DNA of 5,756 nucleotides, taken from positions 1 through 5,756 of the forward strand of contig JAHEYA010000177.1 in NCBI GenBank assembly GCA_023251855.1, given 5' to 3'. This stretch comes from Bacteroidota bacterium (GTDB lineage Bacteria; Bacteroidota; Bacteroidia; 2-12-FULL-35-15). Positions 1 to 5,756 of this stretch are shown piece after piece; within the stretch, counting starts at the first letter, position 1; every line of letters begins with the position of its first letter. A program made the position numbers and the translations under genes. The notes beneath the pieces were generated by a model that saw nothing but the letters and a program-made list of their open reading frames with translations, searched no databases and was not told where the DNA came from.

Positions 1-709
1 TAAGTTCTGCAATTGTTTTTGTTGATTGTAAATTTTTCGCCTCTTTAAGGGTTTTTGATATCAGGCTTGCATCAGTTCGTTCTCCAGTACTAAGTCTTTC
101 ATTTCGCGAACTCATTGCCAACCCATTGGGTTCTCTTATTATCGGACAGGAAACTATTTCAACAGGCATGTTTAGTTGTTTTACCATACTCCTTATTATT
201 GCTAATTGTTGAAAATCTTTTTCACCAAAATAAGCTTTATCCGGCTTCACAATTTTGAATAATTTGCTTACAACTTGCGCCACTCCATTAAAATGTCCCG
301 GTCGAAACGCTCCCTCCATTACGTTGGCCAACAAACCAAAATCTACGTTTTTGCCATCCATCCAACTTTTATCTTCAATTCCTTGTTTTTTCAGTTCCAG
401 TTCTTTATGCGTATACATTTCATTAATTTCAGGGGCAAAAACAATATCACAACCAGCCACCTCAAGCAATTTACAATCAGCTTCAAGCGTTCTTGGGTAA
501 TGTTTCAGGTCATTTAAATCGTTAAATTGGGTAGGATTAACAAAGATGCTGCATACCACAACATCGCATCGAACTTTGGCTGCTTCTATCAATGAAATAT
601 GGCCCTTGTGTAAGGCTCCCATAGTGGGTACAAAGCCAATAACTTTTTGGCTGGTCCGTAAACCATCCAAATGAGTTTTTAGTTGAGCTGTTAAATTAAA
701 AATAATCAT
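1..709 (-). CDS. panC: Pantothenate synthetase (pantoate--beta-alanine ligase), 3' end outside window
   Basis: PanC condenses D-pantoate with beta-alanine using ATP, the last step of pantothenate (vitamin B5) synthesis, in the cytoplasm. Reading the minus strand from the ATG at 709-707 gives 236 uninterrupted codons that run off the left edge; family members are usually about 280 residues, so roughly the last 45 are missing. Motifs seen in order: PTMGALHKGH at residues 28-37, containing the nucleotidyl-transferase HxGH signature (H34, H37); FVNPTQF at 56-62, which contacts pantoate and ATP; YPRTLEAD at 71-78; RPGHFNGV at 136-143; FGEKDFQQL at 161-169; and AMSSRN at 198-203, the KMSKS-like loop. 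All key residues appear intact, so the enzyme should be active. The start is supported by the short distance to the first conserved block and by a promoter-like box 26 nt upstream. The gene is divergent from the GT5-like gene. Confidence 0.97.
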   Translation of the reverse strand, partial: MIIFNLTAQLKTHLDGLRTSQKVIGFVPTMGALHKGHISLIEAAKVRCDVVVCSIFVNPTQFNDLNDLKHYPRTLEADCKLLEVAGCDIVFAPEINEMYTHKELELKKQGIEDKSWMDGKNVDFGLLANVMEGAFRPGHFNGVAQVVSKLFKIVKPDKAYFGEKDFQQLAIIRSMVKQLNMPVEIVSCPIIREPNGLAMSSRNERLSTGERTDASLISKTLKEAKNLQSTKTIAEL

Positions 710-735
710 TGAAGCCAATAATTGTTAAATACCAG

Positions 736-770
736 CAAAATTAACGTTTTTAGTATGGTTTTGGTGCAAA
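736..770 (-). promoter_or_regulatory. Probable Bacteroidota-type promoter for panC
   Basis: On the minus strand TAATTTTG (743-736) matches the Bacteroidota -7 consensus TAnnTTTG exactly. A TTTG (770-767) lies 23 nt upstream of it as a candidate -33 element, at the long end of accepted spacing. Transcription would begin near 730, leaving a leader of about 20 nt before the panC ATG. The -7 box is convincing; the -33 box is weaker. Confidence 0.55.
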
Positions 771-793
771 AACGACAAATCTAATATTAATAC

Positions 794-825
794 TTTGAAA
801 TACCGGAAAATTTTCATTACTTTTG
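794..825 (+). promoter_or_regulatory. Probable Bacteroidota-type promoter for the GT5-like gene
   Basis: TTTG (794-797) and TACTTTTG (818-825) match the Bacteroidota -33 and -7 consensus elements (TTTG and TAnnTTTG), separated by 20 nt, which is the usual spacing. Transcription would start around 830-833, about 30 nt before the ATG at 862. The leader is A/T-rich with no Shine-Dalgarno sequence, as is common in this phylum. Confidence 0.65.
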
Positions 826-861
826 TGTACTTTTTTAACAATCTAACCTTAATTCAACCAC

Positions 862-1692
862 ATGAAGAAGAAAGCAAGAGTTTTATTTGTATCGCAGGAA
901 GTTACTCCCTATTTGGATGAAACCCCGATGGGGATTATTGGACGCAAGTTGCCACAAGGAATACAAGAAAGAGGTAAAGAAATTAGAACATTTATGCCCA
1001 AGTATGGATGCATTAATGAAAGACGTAACCAATTGCATGAAGTAATTCGTTTGTCGGGTATGAATCTGATCATTGATAATTCGGACCATCAATTGATTAT
1101 TAAAGTAGCATCTATTCAATCAGCTCGAATGCAGGTGTATTTTATTGATAATCAGGAGTATTTTGAACGTAAGCATGTATTGACAGATAAAAAAGGAGTA
1201 CATTTTGATGACAATGATGAACGTGCCATTTTCTTTTGTCGCGGAGTTATTGAAACTGTTAACAAACTAGGCTGGTCTCCTGATGTTGTTCATTTACATG
1301 GTTGGATGACGAGTTTAACTGCATTATACTTAAAAAAAGCATTTAAAGATAACCCGCTGTTTGCTGATACTAAAATCGTTTACTCTGTTTATGACGATGA
1401 ATTTGCGGGGACTTTACACAAAGATTTTGCGAAAAAAGTACTTTTTGACGGAATCGAAAAAGGAGATGTGGAGCTTTATAAAAATCCTTCCTTTGTAAAC
1501 ATTAGCAAACTGGCTATTGATTTAGCCGATGGTATTATAAAAGCTAGTCCGAAAATTAATTCAGAATTGGAAAAATACATCAAAAAATCAGGCAAACCAG
1601 TACTTGATTATATAGCAGGCGATGAATACATTGGTGCTTACTCAGAATTTTATGATGATGTACTTGAAGAAGTAGCTGAATTGGTGGATTAA
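862..1692 (+). CDS. Short glycogen/starch synthase-like protein (GT5 N-terminal domain only, likely non-catalytic)
   Basis: This 276-residue protein resembles the N-terminal Rossmann half of GlgA-type (GT5) glycogen synthases. RVLFVSQEVTPYL (residues 6-18) aligns with the first beta strand of GlgA, LPQGIQERGKEIRTFMPKYG (30-49) with the following helix and strand, and DVVHLHGW (141-148) with the GlgA DVVHAHDW motif. Full GlgA is about 480 residues; the whole C-terminal half is absent, and the protein ends naturally in an acidic tail (residues 250-276) followed by a hairpin terminator, so it does not look like a frameshift remnant. The ADP-glucose-binding KTGGL loop is replaced by DETPM at 19-23, and the Asp of HxHDW is Gly147. 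I therefore infer loss of glycogen synthase activity and perhaps a binding or regulatory role, which is unproven. Automatic annotation would call it glycogen synthase. Such short proteins beside panC are, from memory, common in Bacteroidota. It has its own promoter and is divergent from panC. Confidence 0.8.
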   Translation: MKKKARVLFVSQEVTPYLDETPMGIIGRKLPQGIQERGKEIRTFMPKYGCINERRNQLHEVIRLSGMNLIIDNSDHQLIIKVASIQSARMQVYFIDNQEYFERKHVLTDKKGVHFDDNDERAIFFCRGVIETVNKLGWSPDVVHLHGWMTSLTALYLKKAFKDNPLFADTKIVYSVYDDEFAGTLHKDFAKKVLFDGIEKGDVELYKNPSFVNISKLAIDLADGIIKASPKINSELEKYIKKSGKPVLDYIAGDEYIGAYSEFYDDVLEEVAELVD

Positions 1693-1700
1693 TTATTTTG

Positions 1701-3104
1701 ATGATTGTGTACAAAAAAAGAAAATCGAAAAATTTGCCCCTTCGTACTATTTATCGGGAAGGGGCAAATTTTTTTTTAATAGTGTTAGCTGGAATTTCAG
1801 TTTGTTTATCATCTTGCAATGAATCAAGTGTAATCGGTTTGAACGTGCAGCCGGTTAACGATTTGCTAAATGTGGCCTACATAGATACTACCACTTTATT
1901 CACAAAAACTGTAAAAGCAGATTCATTACGCACTGATCAGGCACTTATTTTTACAGCAGAAGCATTATTGGGTAAATACCAAGACCCTGTATTTGGAGAA
2001 GCAACTGCATCAGTATATACCCAGTTAGGGCTCACCACCCTTGCACCTTTATTTGGAGCAAGCCCATTAATTGATTCAGTTATATTATCATTAGTTTATG
2101 ACCCTGCTTATTACGGAAAAAAAAAACGGGCTGAACAACGAGTGAATGTGCATTTTTTATCAGAAGATATAAATATTGCAACTAATCATTACTCTAATAA
2201 CACACTTACTATTTATTCTGAGGATATTGCAACTAATCATAAATTTATTCCCCGGCCCACCGATAGTATTAGCATCGATAATTTAATGTTGAAACCTCAA
2301 TTGAGGATACCTCTTGATAAAAACTTCGGACAATCAATGCTTGATAATCCGGGTAATTTGGCAAGCAATTCAGTTTTCCAAACTATAGTAAAAGGCTTAT
2401 ACATCACAACCGAGAATACAACCGGTTTAGTAAATGGAGAGGGTAATATTTTGCATTTTAAGCTGGCAGATGCCCAATCAAAACTAACCTTATTTTACCA
2501 TAGCAACTCGATAGATTCTTTACAATTTAATCCAAAAAAATATAGTCTTGGCTTAGGAAGTGTTGGGCGCTTTTCACACTTTAGTCACGATTATTCTGCA
2601 GTTGATGCCGGTTTAGCAGCACAGTTAGGTGTAAACCCTCCGGTTCAAAATGATGTGGTTTTTATTCAATCCATGGCCGGACTTAAAACTAAAATCGAAT
2701 TACCGTATATAATGAATTGGGTAAAATCAGGTGAAATTGCCGTTAATAAGGCCGAATTAGTCATTAAAGTAGATATGGCCGCTACTTATCAGTTAGATAC
2801 GTTTGCTGCGCCAACACAATTAATTTTATTTGGTATAAACGATGATGGAACAAATTATGTTTTACCCGACTATGCTGAAGGAACAAATTATTTTGGTGGT
2901 ATTTATAACTCAACAACCCATGAATATCGGTTTAACATTGCACGATATATTCAACAAGTACTAACTGGCAAAAGAAAAAACAATGGCTTGAGTTTACTTG
3001 CATCCAATGGGGCTTTAAATGCAAACAGGGTAGTGATTGGAGGCGGAGGTGGAGGTACAAGCTATCAAATGAAATTAAATATGATTTGTACGAAGTTACA
3101 TTAA
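1701..3104 (+). CDS. DUF4270 family lipoprotein
   Basis: The 467-residue product has a basic N-terminus (KKRK at residues 5-8, R15, R19), a hydrophobic stretch (about 24-36) and a lipobox LSSC (36-39), so it should be exported and lipidated on C39. The block LLGKYQDPVFG (89-99) followed by a Thr/Ser-containing segment and YTQL is characteristic of the Bacteroidota family DUF4270, whose function is unknown. The rest is beta-rich with no catalytic motif I recognise. The frame is open from a TTG at 1698, but the ATG at 1701, 8 nt after the GT5-like stop, is preferred; an in-frame TTG at 1734 would give a more typical 28-residue signal peptide and cannot be excluded. The first codons overlap a strong terminator-like hairpin (1728-1777). 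A run of six glycines (447-452) lies close to the C-terminus. Expression may depend on read-through from the GT5-like promoter, as no clear promoter of its own is visible. Confidence 0.85.
   Translation: MIVYKKRKSKNLPLRTIYREGANFFLIVLAGISVCLSSCNESSVIGLNVQPVNDLLNVAYIDTTTLFTKTVKADSLRTDQALIFTAEALLGKYQDPVFGEATASVYTQLGLTTLAPLFGASPLIDSVILSLVYDPAYYGKKKRAEQRVNVHFLSEDINIATNHYSNNTLTIYSEDIATNHKFIPRPTDSISIDNLMLKPQLRIPLDKNFGQSMLDNPGNLASNSVFQTIVKGLYITTENTTGLVNGEGNILHFKLADAQSKLTLFYHSNSIDSLQFNPKKYSLGLGSVGRFSHFSHDYSAVDAGLAAQLGVNPPVQNDVVFIQSMAGLKTKIELPYIMNWVKSGEIAVNKAELVIKVDMAATYQLDTFAAPTQLILFGINDDGTNYVLPDYAEGTNYFGGIYNSTTHEYRFNIARYIQQVLTGKRKNNGLSLLASNGALNANRVVIGGGGGGTSYQMKLNMICTKLH
1728..1777 (+). terminator. 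Intrinsic terminator-like hairpin after the GT5-like gene, inside the next reading frame
   Basis: The arms 1728-1743 and 1758-1773 are perfectly complementary over 16 bp, with a core of GCCCCTTC pairing with GAAGGGGC, a 14-nt loop, and nine consecutive T at 1769-1777, of which the last four stay unpaired. This is the textbook form of a rho-independent terminator, 36 nt after the GT5-like stop codon. It also encodes roughly residues 10-26 of the DUF4270 lipoprotein if translation starts at 1701, so it could act as a terminator, an attenuator, or both. Confidence 0.75.
2173..2240 (+). repeat. 17-bp exact direct repeat inside the DUF4270 gene
   Basis: ATATTGCAACTAATCAT occurs at 2173-2189 and again at 2224-2240, exactly 51 bp (17 codons) apart and in the same frame, so both copies encode IATNH. 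At protein level SEDI precedes each copy, directly in the second and two residues earlier in the first. It may be a small internal duplication of a strand-turn unit, or chance in a low-complexity region. Confidence 0.6.
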
Positions 3105-3112
3105 ATACTACC

Positions 3113-3209
3113 AGTTGTTAGTTGTTGGTTGTTTGTAGAAGCAACCAATAACCAATAGTCAACAACTAACAACTAACAACTAACAACTAATAACTAATAA
3201 CCAACAACT
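3113..3209 (+). repeat. Inverted pair of heptamer tandem arrays (AACAACT) in the glmS leader
   Basis: From 3140 to 3209 the sequence reads as ten consecutive 7-bp units related to AACAACT: four perfect copies in a row at 3161-3188, a further perfect copy at 3203-3209, and degenerate copies around them. From 3113 to 3133 three units of the complement (AGTTGTT, AGTTGTT, GGTTGTT) run in the opposite orientation. The outer arms 3113-3127 and 3160-3174 form a perfect 15-bp inverted repeat; an alternative compact hairpin pairs 3121-3134 with 3139-3152, with two wobbles and a 4-nt loop. The last unit ends 7 nt before the glmS ATG. It fills nearly all of the 112-nt gap between the DUF4270 stop and glmS. 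Function unknown. Confidence 0.85.
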
Positions 3210-3216
3210 AAAAAAA

Positions 3217-5076
3217 ATGTGCGGAATAGTTGCATACATAGGAAATAAAGAGGCCTACCCAATTCTTATAAAGGGGTTACAACGGCTGGAATACAGAGGG
3301 TACGATAGTGCCGGGGTTGCTTTGATAGATGACAGTTCCCCATTGTCTGAAAAAAATCTGAATGTGTATAAATGCAAAGGCAAAGTTGCAGAACTGGCAA
3401 ATTTTATTTCCGACAAAAATAAAAATGGAACTATTGGTATCGGTCATACCCGTTGGGCAACACATGGTGTACCAAATGATGTGAATGCACACCCCCATTA
3501 TTCCGGTTCAAAAAATTTAGTGATGATACACAACGGTATCATTGAAAATTATGCCCCTTTAAAAGAAGAATTACAAAAAAGAGGACATGTTTTTTTAAGT
3601 GATACCGATACGGAAGTGCTTATTCATTTAGTTGAGGATATACAACAAAAAGAAAATTTACGTGTGGGAGAAGCTGTCCGTCTTGCATTGAACCAGGTAG
3701 TTGGAGCGTATGCAATCGTAATTTTATCAAAAGATAATCCAAATGAATTGATCGCTGCAAAAAAAGGAAGTCCTATGGTTATTGGTATTGGCACCAATGA
3801 GTTTTTTATTGCTTCGGATGCCACACCAATAGTTGAGTATACAAAAAATGTGGTATATCTGGAAGATGAAGAGATTGCATTTATTGAACGTGGGAAAGAG
3901 CTGAAAATAAAAACAATAAAAAATAAAGTTAAAACACCCTATATACAAGAGCTTGAACTTAAGTTGGAAGCATTGGAAAAAGGGGGCTACAACCACTTTA
4001 TGCTGAAAGAGATCTACGAACAACCACGTTCCGTAAAAGATAGTATGCGTGGTAGACTTAGTTCCGAGAAAGGTATTGTAAACCTCGGTGGCATAACAGA
4101 GTACGAACAAAAATTTTTAAATGCAAAACGGATTATTTTTATTGCATGTGGTACCTCCTGGCATGCTGCTTTAGTGGCTGAGTATTTATTTGAAGACCTG
4201 ACCCGAATTCCGGTAGAGGTTGAATACGCATCTGAATTTCGTTATCGGAACCCAATAATTTATGAAAATGATGTTGTAATGGCAATTTCGCAATCAGGTG
4301 AAACAGCTGATACGCTCGCTGCTATTGAGCTTGCGAAATCAAAAGGGGCCACCATTATTGGTATCTGCAATGTTGTTGGTTCATCTATAGCGCGTGCTAC
4401 ACATGCAGGCTCTTATACACATGCAGGTCCAGAAATAGGAGTTGCATCCACCAAAGCATTTACGGCACAATTGACTGTACTCACGCTTATGGCACTTCGT
4501 ATAGCTCAATTAAAAGGAACAATTTCATCGTCCCGTTTTCATCAATTGTTGAATGAATTAGAAGCTATCCCTAAAAAAATTGAACAGGTTTTAAAAACCA
4601 ATGATAAAGTAAAATATATTTCCGAGATCTATAAAAACTCTACCAACGCATTGTATTTAGGCCGTGGATATAATTTCCCGGTTGCACTGGAAGGTGCTTT
4701 AAAGCTCAAAGAAATTTCATACATACATGCCGAAGGTTATCCTGCTGCAGAAATGAAACATGGTCCGATTGCATTGATAGATGAAGAAATGCCGGTATTT
4801 GTTATTGCAACCAAAGGAGCATCGTATGAAAAAGTGGTAAGCAACATTCAGGAGGTGAAAGCACGTAAAGGAAAAATTATTGCAATTGTAACAGAAGGTG
4901 ATAAGGAGGTTAAAAAAATGGCAGATTATACCATTGAAATTCCTGAAACAGATGAAATATTGGTGCCCTTAATTTCTGTAATTCCATTACAATTACTGTC
5001 TTATCATGTTGCTGTAATGCGTGGATGTAATGTTGATCAACCACGCAACCTGGCTAAATCAGTTACTGTTGAATGA
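3217..5076 (+). CDS. glmS: Glutamine--fructose-6-phosphate aminotransferase (isomerizing)
   Basis: GlmS converts fructose-6-phosphate and glutamine to glucosamine-6-phosphate and glutamate, the first committed step to UDP-GlcNAc for peptidoglycan and lipid A, in the cytoplasm. The start is fixed by MCGI, since Cys2 becomes the N-terminal nucleophile. The glutaminase domain (about 2-230) shows YRGYDSAG (26-33), HTRWATHG (77-84), HNGIIEN (105-111) and SDTDTE (128-133). The first SIS domain has ACGTSWHA (310-317) and SQSGETADT (358-366), binding the sugar phosphate; the second has GRGYNFPVALEGALKLKE (482-499) with the catalytic E499, and MKHGP (513-517) with H515. The C-terminal PRNLAKSVTVE is the standard ending and carries K614. 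At 619 residues it is full length (E. coli 609). All key residues are present, so it should be active. No glmS ribozyme is seen upstream; the leader is instead the heptamer repeat. It may be transcribed with the DUF4270 gene. Confidence 0.99.
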   Translation: MCGIVAYIGNKEAYPILIKGLQRLEYRGYDSAGVALIDDSSPLSEKNLNVYKCKGKVAELANFISDKNKNGTIGIGHTRWATHGVPNDVNAHPHYSGSKNLVMIHNGIIENYAPLKEELQKRGHVFLSDTDTEVLIHLVEDIQQKENLRVGEAVRLALNQVVGAYAIVILSKDNPNELIAAKKGSPMVIGIGTNEFFIASDATPIVEYTKNVVYLEDEEIAFIERGKELKIKTIKNKVKTPYIQELELKLEALEKGGYNHFMLKEIYEQPRSVKDSMRGRLSSEKGIVNLGGITEYEQKFLNAKRIIFIACGTSWHAALVAEYLFEDLTRIPVEVEYASEFRYRNPIIYENDVVMAISQSGETADTLAAIELAKSKGATIIGICNVVGSSIARATHAGSYTHAGPEIGVASTKAFTAQLTVLTLMALRIAQLKGTISSSRFHQLLNELEAIPKKIEQVLKTNDKVKYISEIYKNSTNALYLGRGYNFPVALEGALKLKEISYIHAEGYPAAEMKHGPIALIDEEMPVFVIATKGASYEKVVSNIQEVKARKGKIIAIVTEGDKEVKKMADYTIEIPETDEILVPLISVIPLQLLSYHVAVMRGCNVDQPRNLAKSVTVE

Positions 5077-5128
5077 AGGCAGATGGCGTTTATTTAATAT
5101 ATGTGCGCCACTCAAAACTCGAAAAATG

Positions 5129-5205
5129 TTTCACGCAAAGAATCGCAAAGAAATAAAACGCAGAGAAAAAAACTTTGCGAACCCCTTTGCGAACTCTGCG
5201 TGAAC
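5129..5205. repeat. CGCAAAG-type palindromic intergenic repeat between convergent genes
   Basis: The left half carries three related heptamers, CGCAAAG (5134-5140), CGCAAAG (5144-5150) and CGCAGAG (5159-5165). The right half carries their complements, CTTTGCG (5173-5179), CTTTGCG (5185-5191) and CTCTGCG (5194-5200). TCACGCA (5131-5137) pairs with TGCGTGA (5197-5203), and TCGCAAAG (5143-5150) with CTTTGCGA (5185-5192). Similar CACGCAAAG palindromes are, from memory, scattered in many Bacteroidota and other genomes. Lying between the converging glmS and phosphate transporter genes, it could act as a two-way terminator: there is a run of five T on the minus strand (5126-5122) just beyond it, and only TTTT (5208-5211) on the plus side. 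Confidence 0.8.
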
Positions 5206-5251
5206 AGTTTTAAGAGGTTTCTATATGTGAAGGTTTTTTTACCGGTAAATT

Positions 5252-5756
5252 TTATCTAAATCCCATTGAATCAAACAGCCAGAATAATAAGGCTCCTAAT
5301 AGTGCGCTGATAGGAATAGTTAATATCCAGGCCCAAAGTAAACTATAAGTAATTCCCCATTTTACAGCTGATATACGTTTAGCTACTCCAACACCAATTA
5401 TAGAACCGGTAATAGTGTGAGTGGTACTAACCGGAATTCCAAGTTTTTCAGTCACAAAAAGCGTAATGGCTCCCGCTGTATCAGCGCTTACGCCTTCAAT
5501 AGGAGTTATTTTTGTAATTTTAGTACCCATTGTTTTCACAATTCTCCAGCCGCCCATCATTGTACCACATCCAATGGCAGTATAACATGCAATAGGTATC
5601 CATACCGGAAAATGACTGCCGTCAATTGTCATTTTGTGTGTTATAGGATCCATTTTCTGAGCAATGTCGGCCCAACCTGGAATAGCCTGTCCTTTTTCTT
5701 TTAGTTGTTTCATAAATACCATTAAAGCAGCAGCGATTACTCCCATTACTTTTTGC
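5252..5756 (-). CDS. PiT-family inorganic phosphate transporter, C-terminal part (5' end outside window)
   Basis: PiT proteins are inner-membrane symporters that take up inorganic phosphate, or its metal complex, with H+ or Na+. The minus-strand frame is open from the right edge to the TAA at 5254-5252, giving 167 residues, the C-terminal part of a protein that is usually several hundred residues long; the ATG at 5746 is internal rather than a start. Counting from the edge, GTMMGGWRIVKTMG (64-77) and EKLGIPVSTTHTITGSIIGVG (103-123) are the conserved C-terminal PiT signatures, the latter with the STTHT core. Hydrophobic segments lie at about 49-64, 91-101, 107-124 and 133-161, the last probably forming the final membrane span. 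The loop before them (about 17-48) is polar, as expected between the two PiT repeats. It converges on glmS. Its promoter and any DUF47/PhoU-like partner would lie beyond the window. Confidence 0.95.
   Translation of the reverse strand, partial: QKVMGVIAAALMVFMKQLKEKGQAIPGWADIAQKMDPITHKMTIDGSHFPVWIPIACYTAIGCGTMMGGWRIVKTMGTKITKITPIEGVSADTAGAITLFVTEKLGIPVSTTHTITGSIIGVGVAKRISAVKWGITYSLLWAWILTIPISALLGALLFWLFDSMGFR

Noticed and set aside
255..517. Two overlapping plus-strand open frames
   Set aside because: They lie antisense within panC, which has strong family motifs throughout; their translations resemble no protein I know.
1698..1700. TTG as the start of the DUF4270 gene
   Set aside because: An ATG follows immediately at 1701 and is the more likely initiator; the extra codon adds nothing.
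3140..3209. CRISPR array
   Set aside because: The units are contiguous 7-mers with no spacers and no cas genes nearby.
3105..3216. glmS ribozyme or other riboswitch upstream of glmS
   Set aside because: The region is almost wholly low-complexity heptamer repeat and lacks the conserved ribozyme core; that ribozyme is known mainly from Firmicutes.
3727..4110. A 127-codon minus-strand open frame
   Set aside because: It is antisense to the glutaminase/SIS region of glmS, and its Phe/Cys/Tyr-rich translation is typical of a shadow frame.
5087..5111. Candidate glmS terminator formed by TGGCG and CGCCA
   Set aside because: The stem is only 5 bp with a 17-nt A/T-rich loop and no T-tract follows, so it is too weak to call.
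5021..5203. A 60-codon plus-strand open frame at the end of glmS
   Set aside because: It overlaps the conserved glmS C-terminus and runs into the palindromic repeat; no independent support for coding.
5252..5746. A complete 164-residue membrane protein starting at the ATG at 5746
   Set aside because: The frame stays open to the window edge and the sequence is the C-terminal part of a PiT transporter, so this Met is internal.
1..5756. Mobile element, toxin-antitoxin or defence system
   Set aside because: No transposase, integrase, toxin-antitoxin pair or defence-type domain appears in either strand; all long coding frames are explained by core or DUF4270/GT5-like genes.

Overview
This AT-rich window looks like a chromosomal housekeeping locus of a Bacteroidota bacterium. 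Four things point there: a DUF4270-type lipoprotein (a family known almost only from that phylum), a short GlgA-like protein encoded divergently from panC, promoter elements of the Bacteroidota type (TTTG, about 20 nt, TAnnTTTG), and no clear Shine-Dalgarno sequences. I cannot name the genus.

Layout. Bases 1-709 (minus strand) hold the first 236 codons of panC, pantothenate synthetase; its 3' end lies outside the window. A 152-base divergent intergenic region (710-861) carries one good promoter facing each way. On the plus strand follow a 276-residue glycosyltransferase-5-like protein (862-1692), a DUF4270 lipoprotein (1701-3104) and glmS (3217-5076), all head to tail. A near-ideal intrinsic terminator hairpin (1728-1777) follows the GT5-like gene but lies inside the signal-peptide codons of the lipoprotein gene. 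The 112-base gap before glmS is almost entirely a heptamer repeat element (3113-3209). Between the convergent glmS and the last gene is a CGCAAAG-based palindromic repeat (5129-5205). Bases 5252-5756 (minus strand) hold the C-terminal 167 codons of a PiT-family inorganic phosphate transporter, which continues past the right edge.

How the genes relate. PanC makes pantothenate for coenzyme A, GlmS makes glucosamine-6-phosphate for the cell envelope, and PiT imports phosphate: three unconnected core functions. The GT5-like and DUF4270 proteins have no established function; the order panC / short GT5 / DUF4270 / glmS is, from memory, recurrent in Bacteroidota, but nothing here proves a shared pathway.

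I found no mobile element, CRISPR array, tRNA/rRNA or defence system, and no convincing new multi-gene system. The observations most worth a second look are the terminator embedded in a reading frame, the loss of catalytic motifs in the GT5-like protein, and the two structured repeats flanking glmS.
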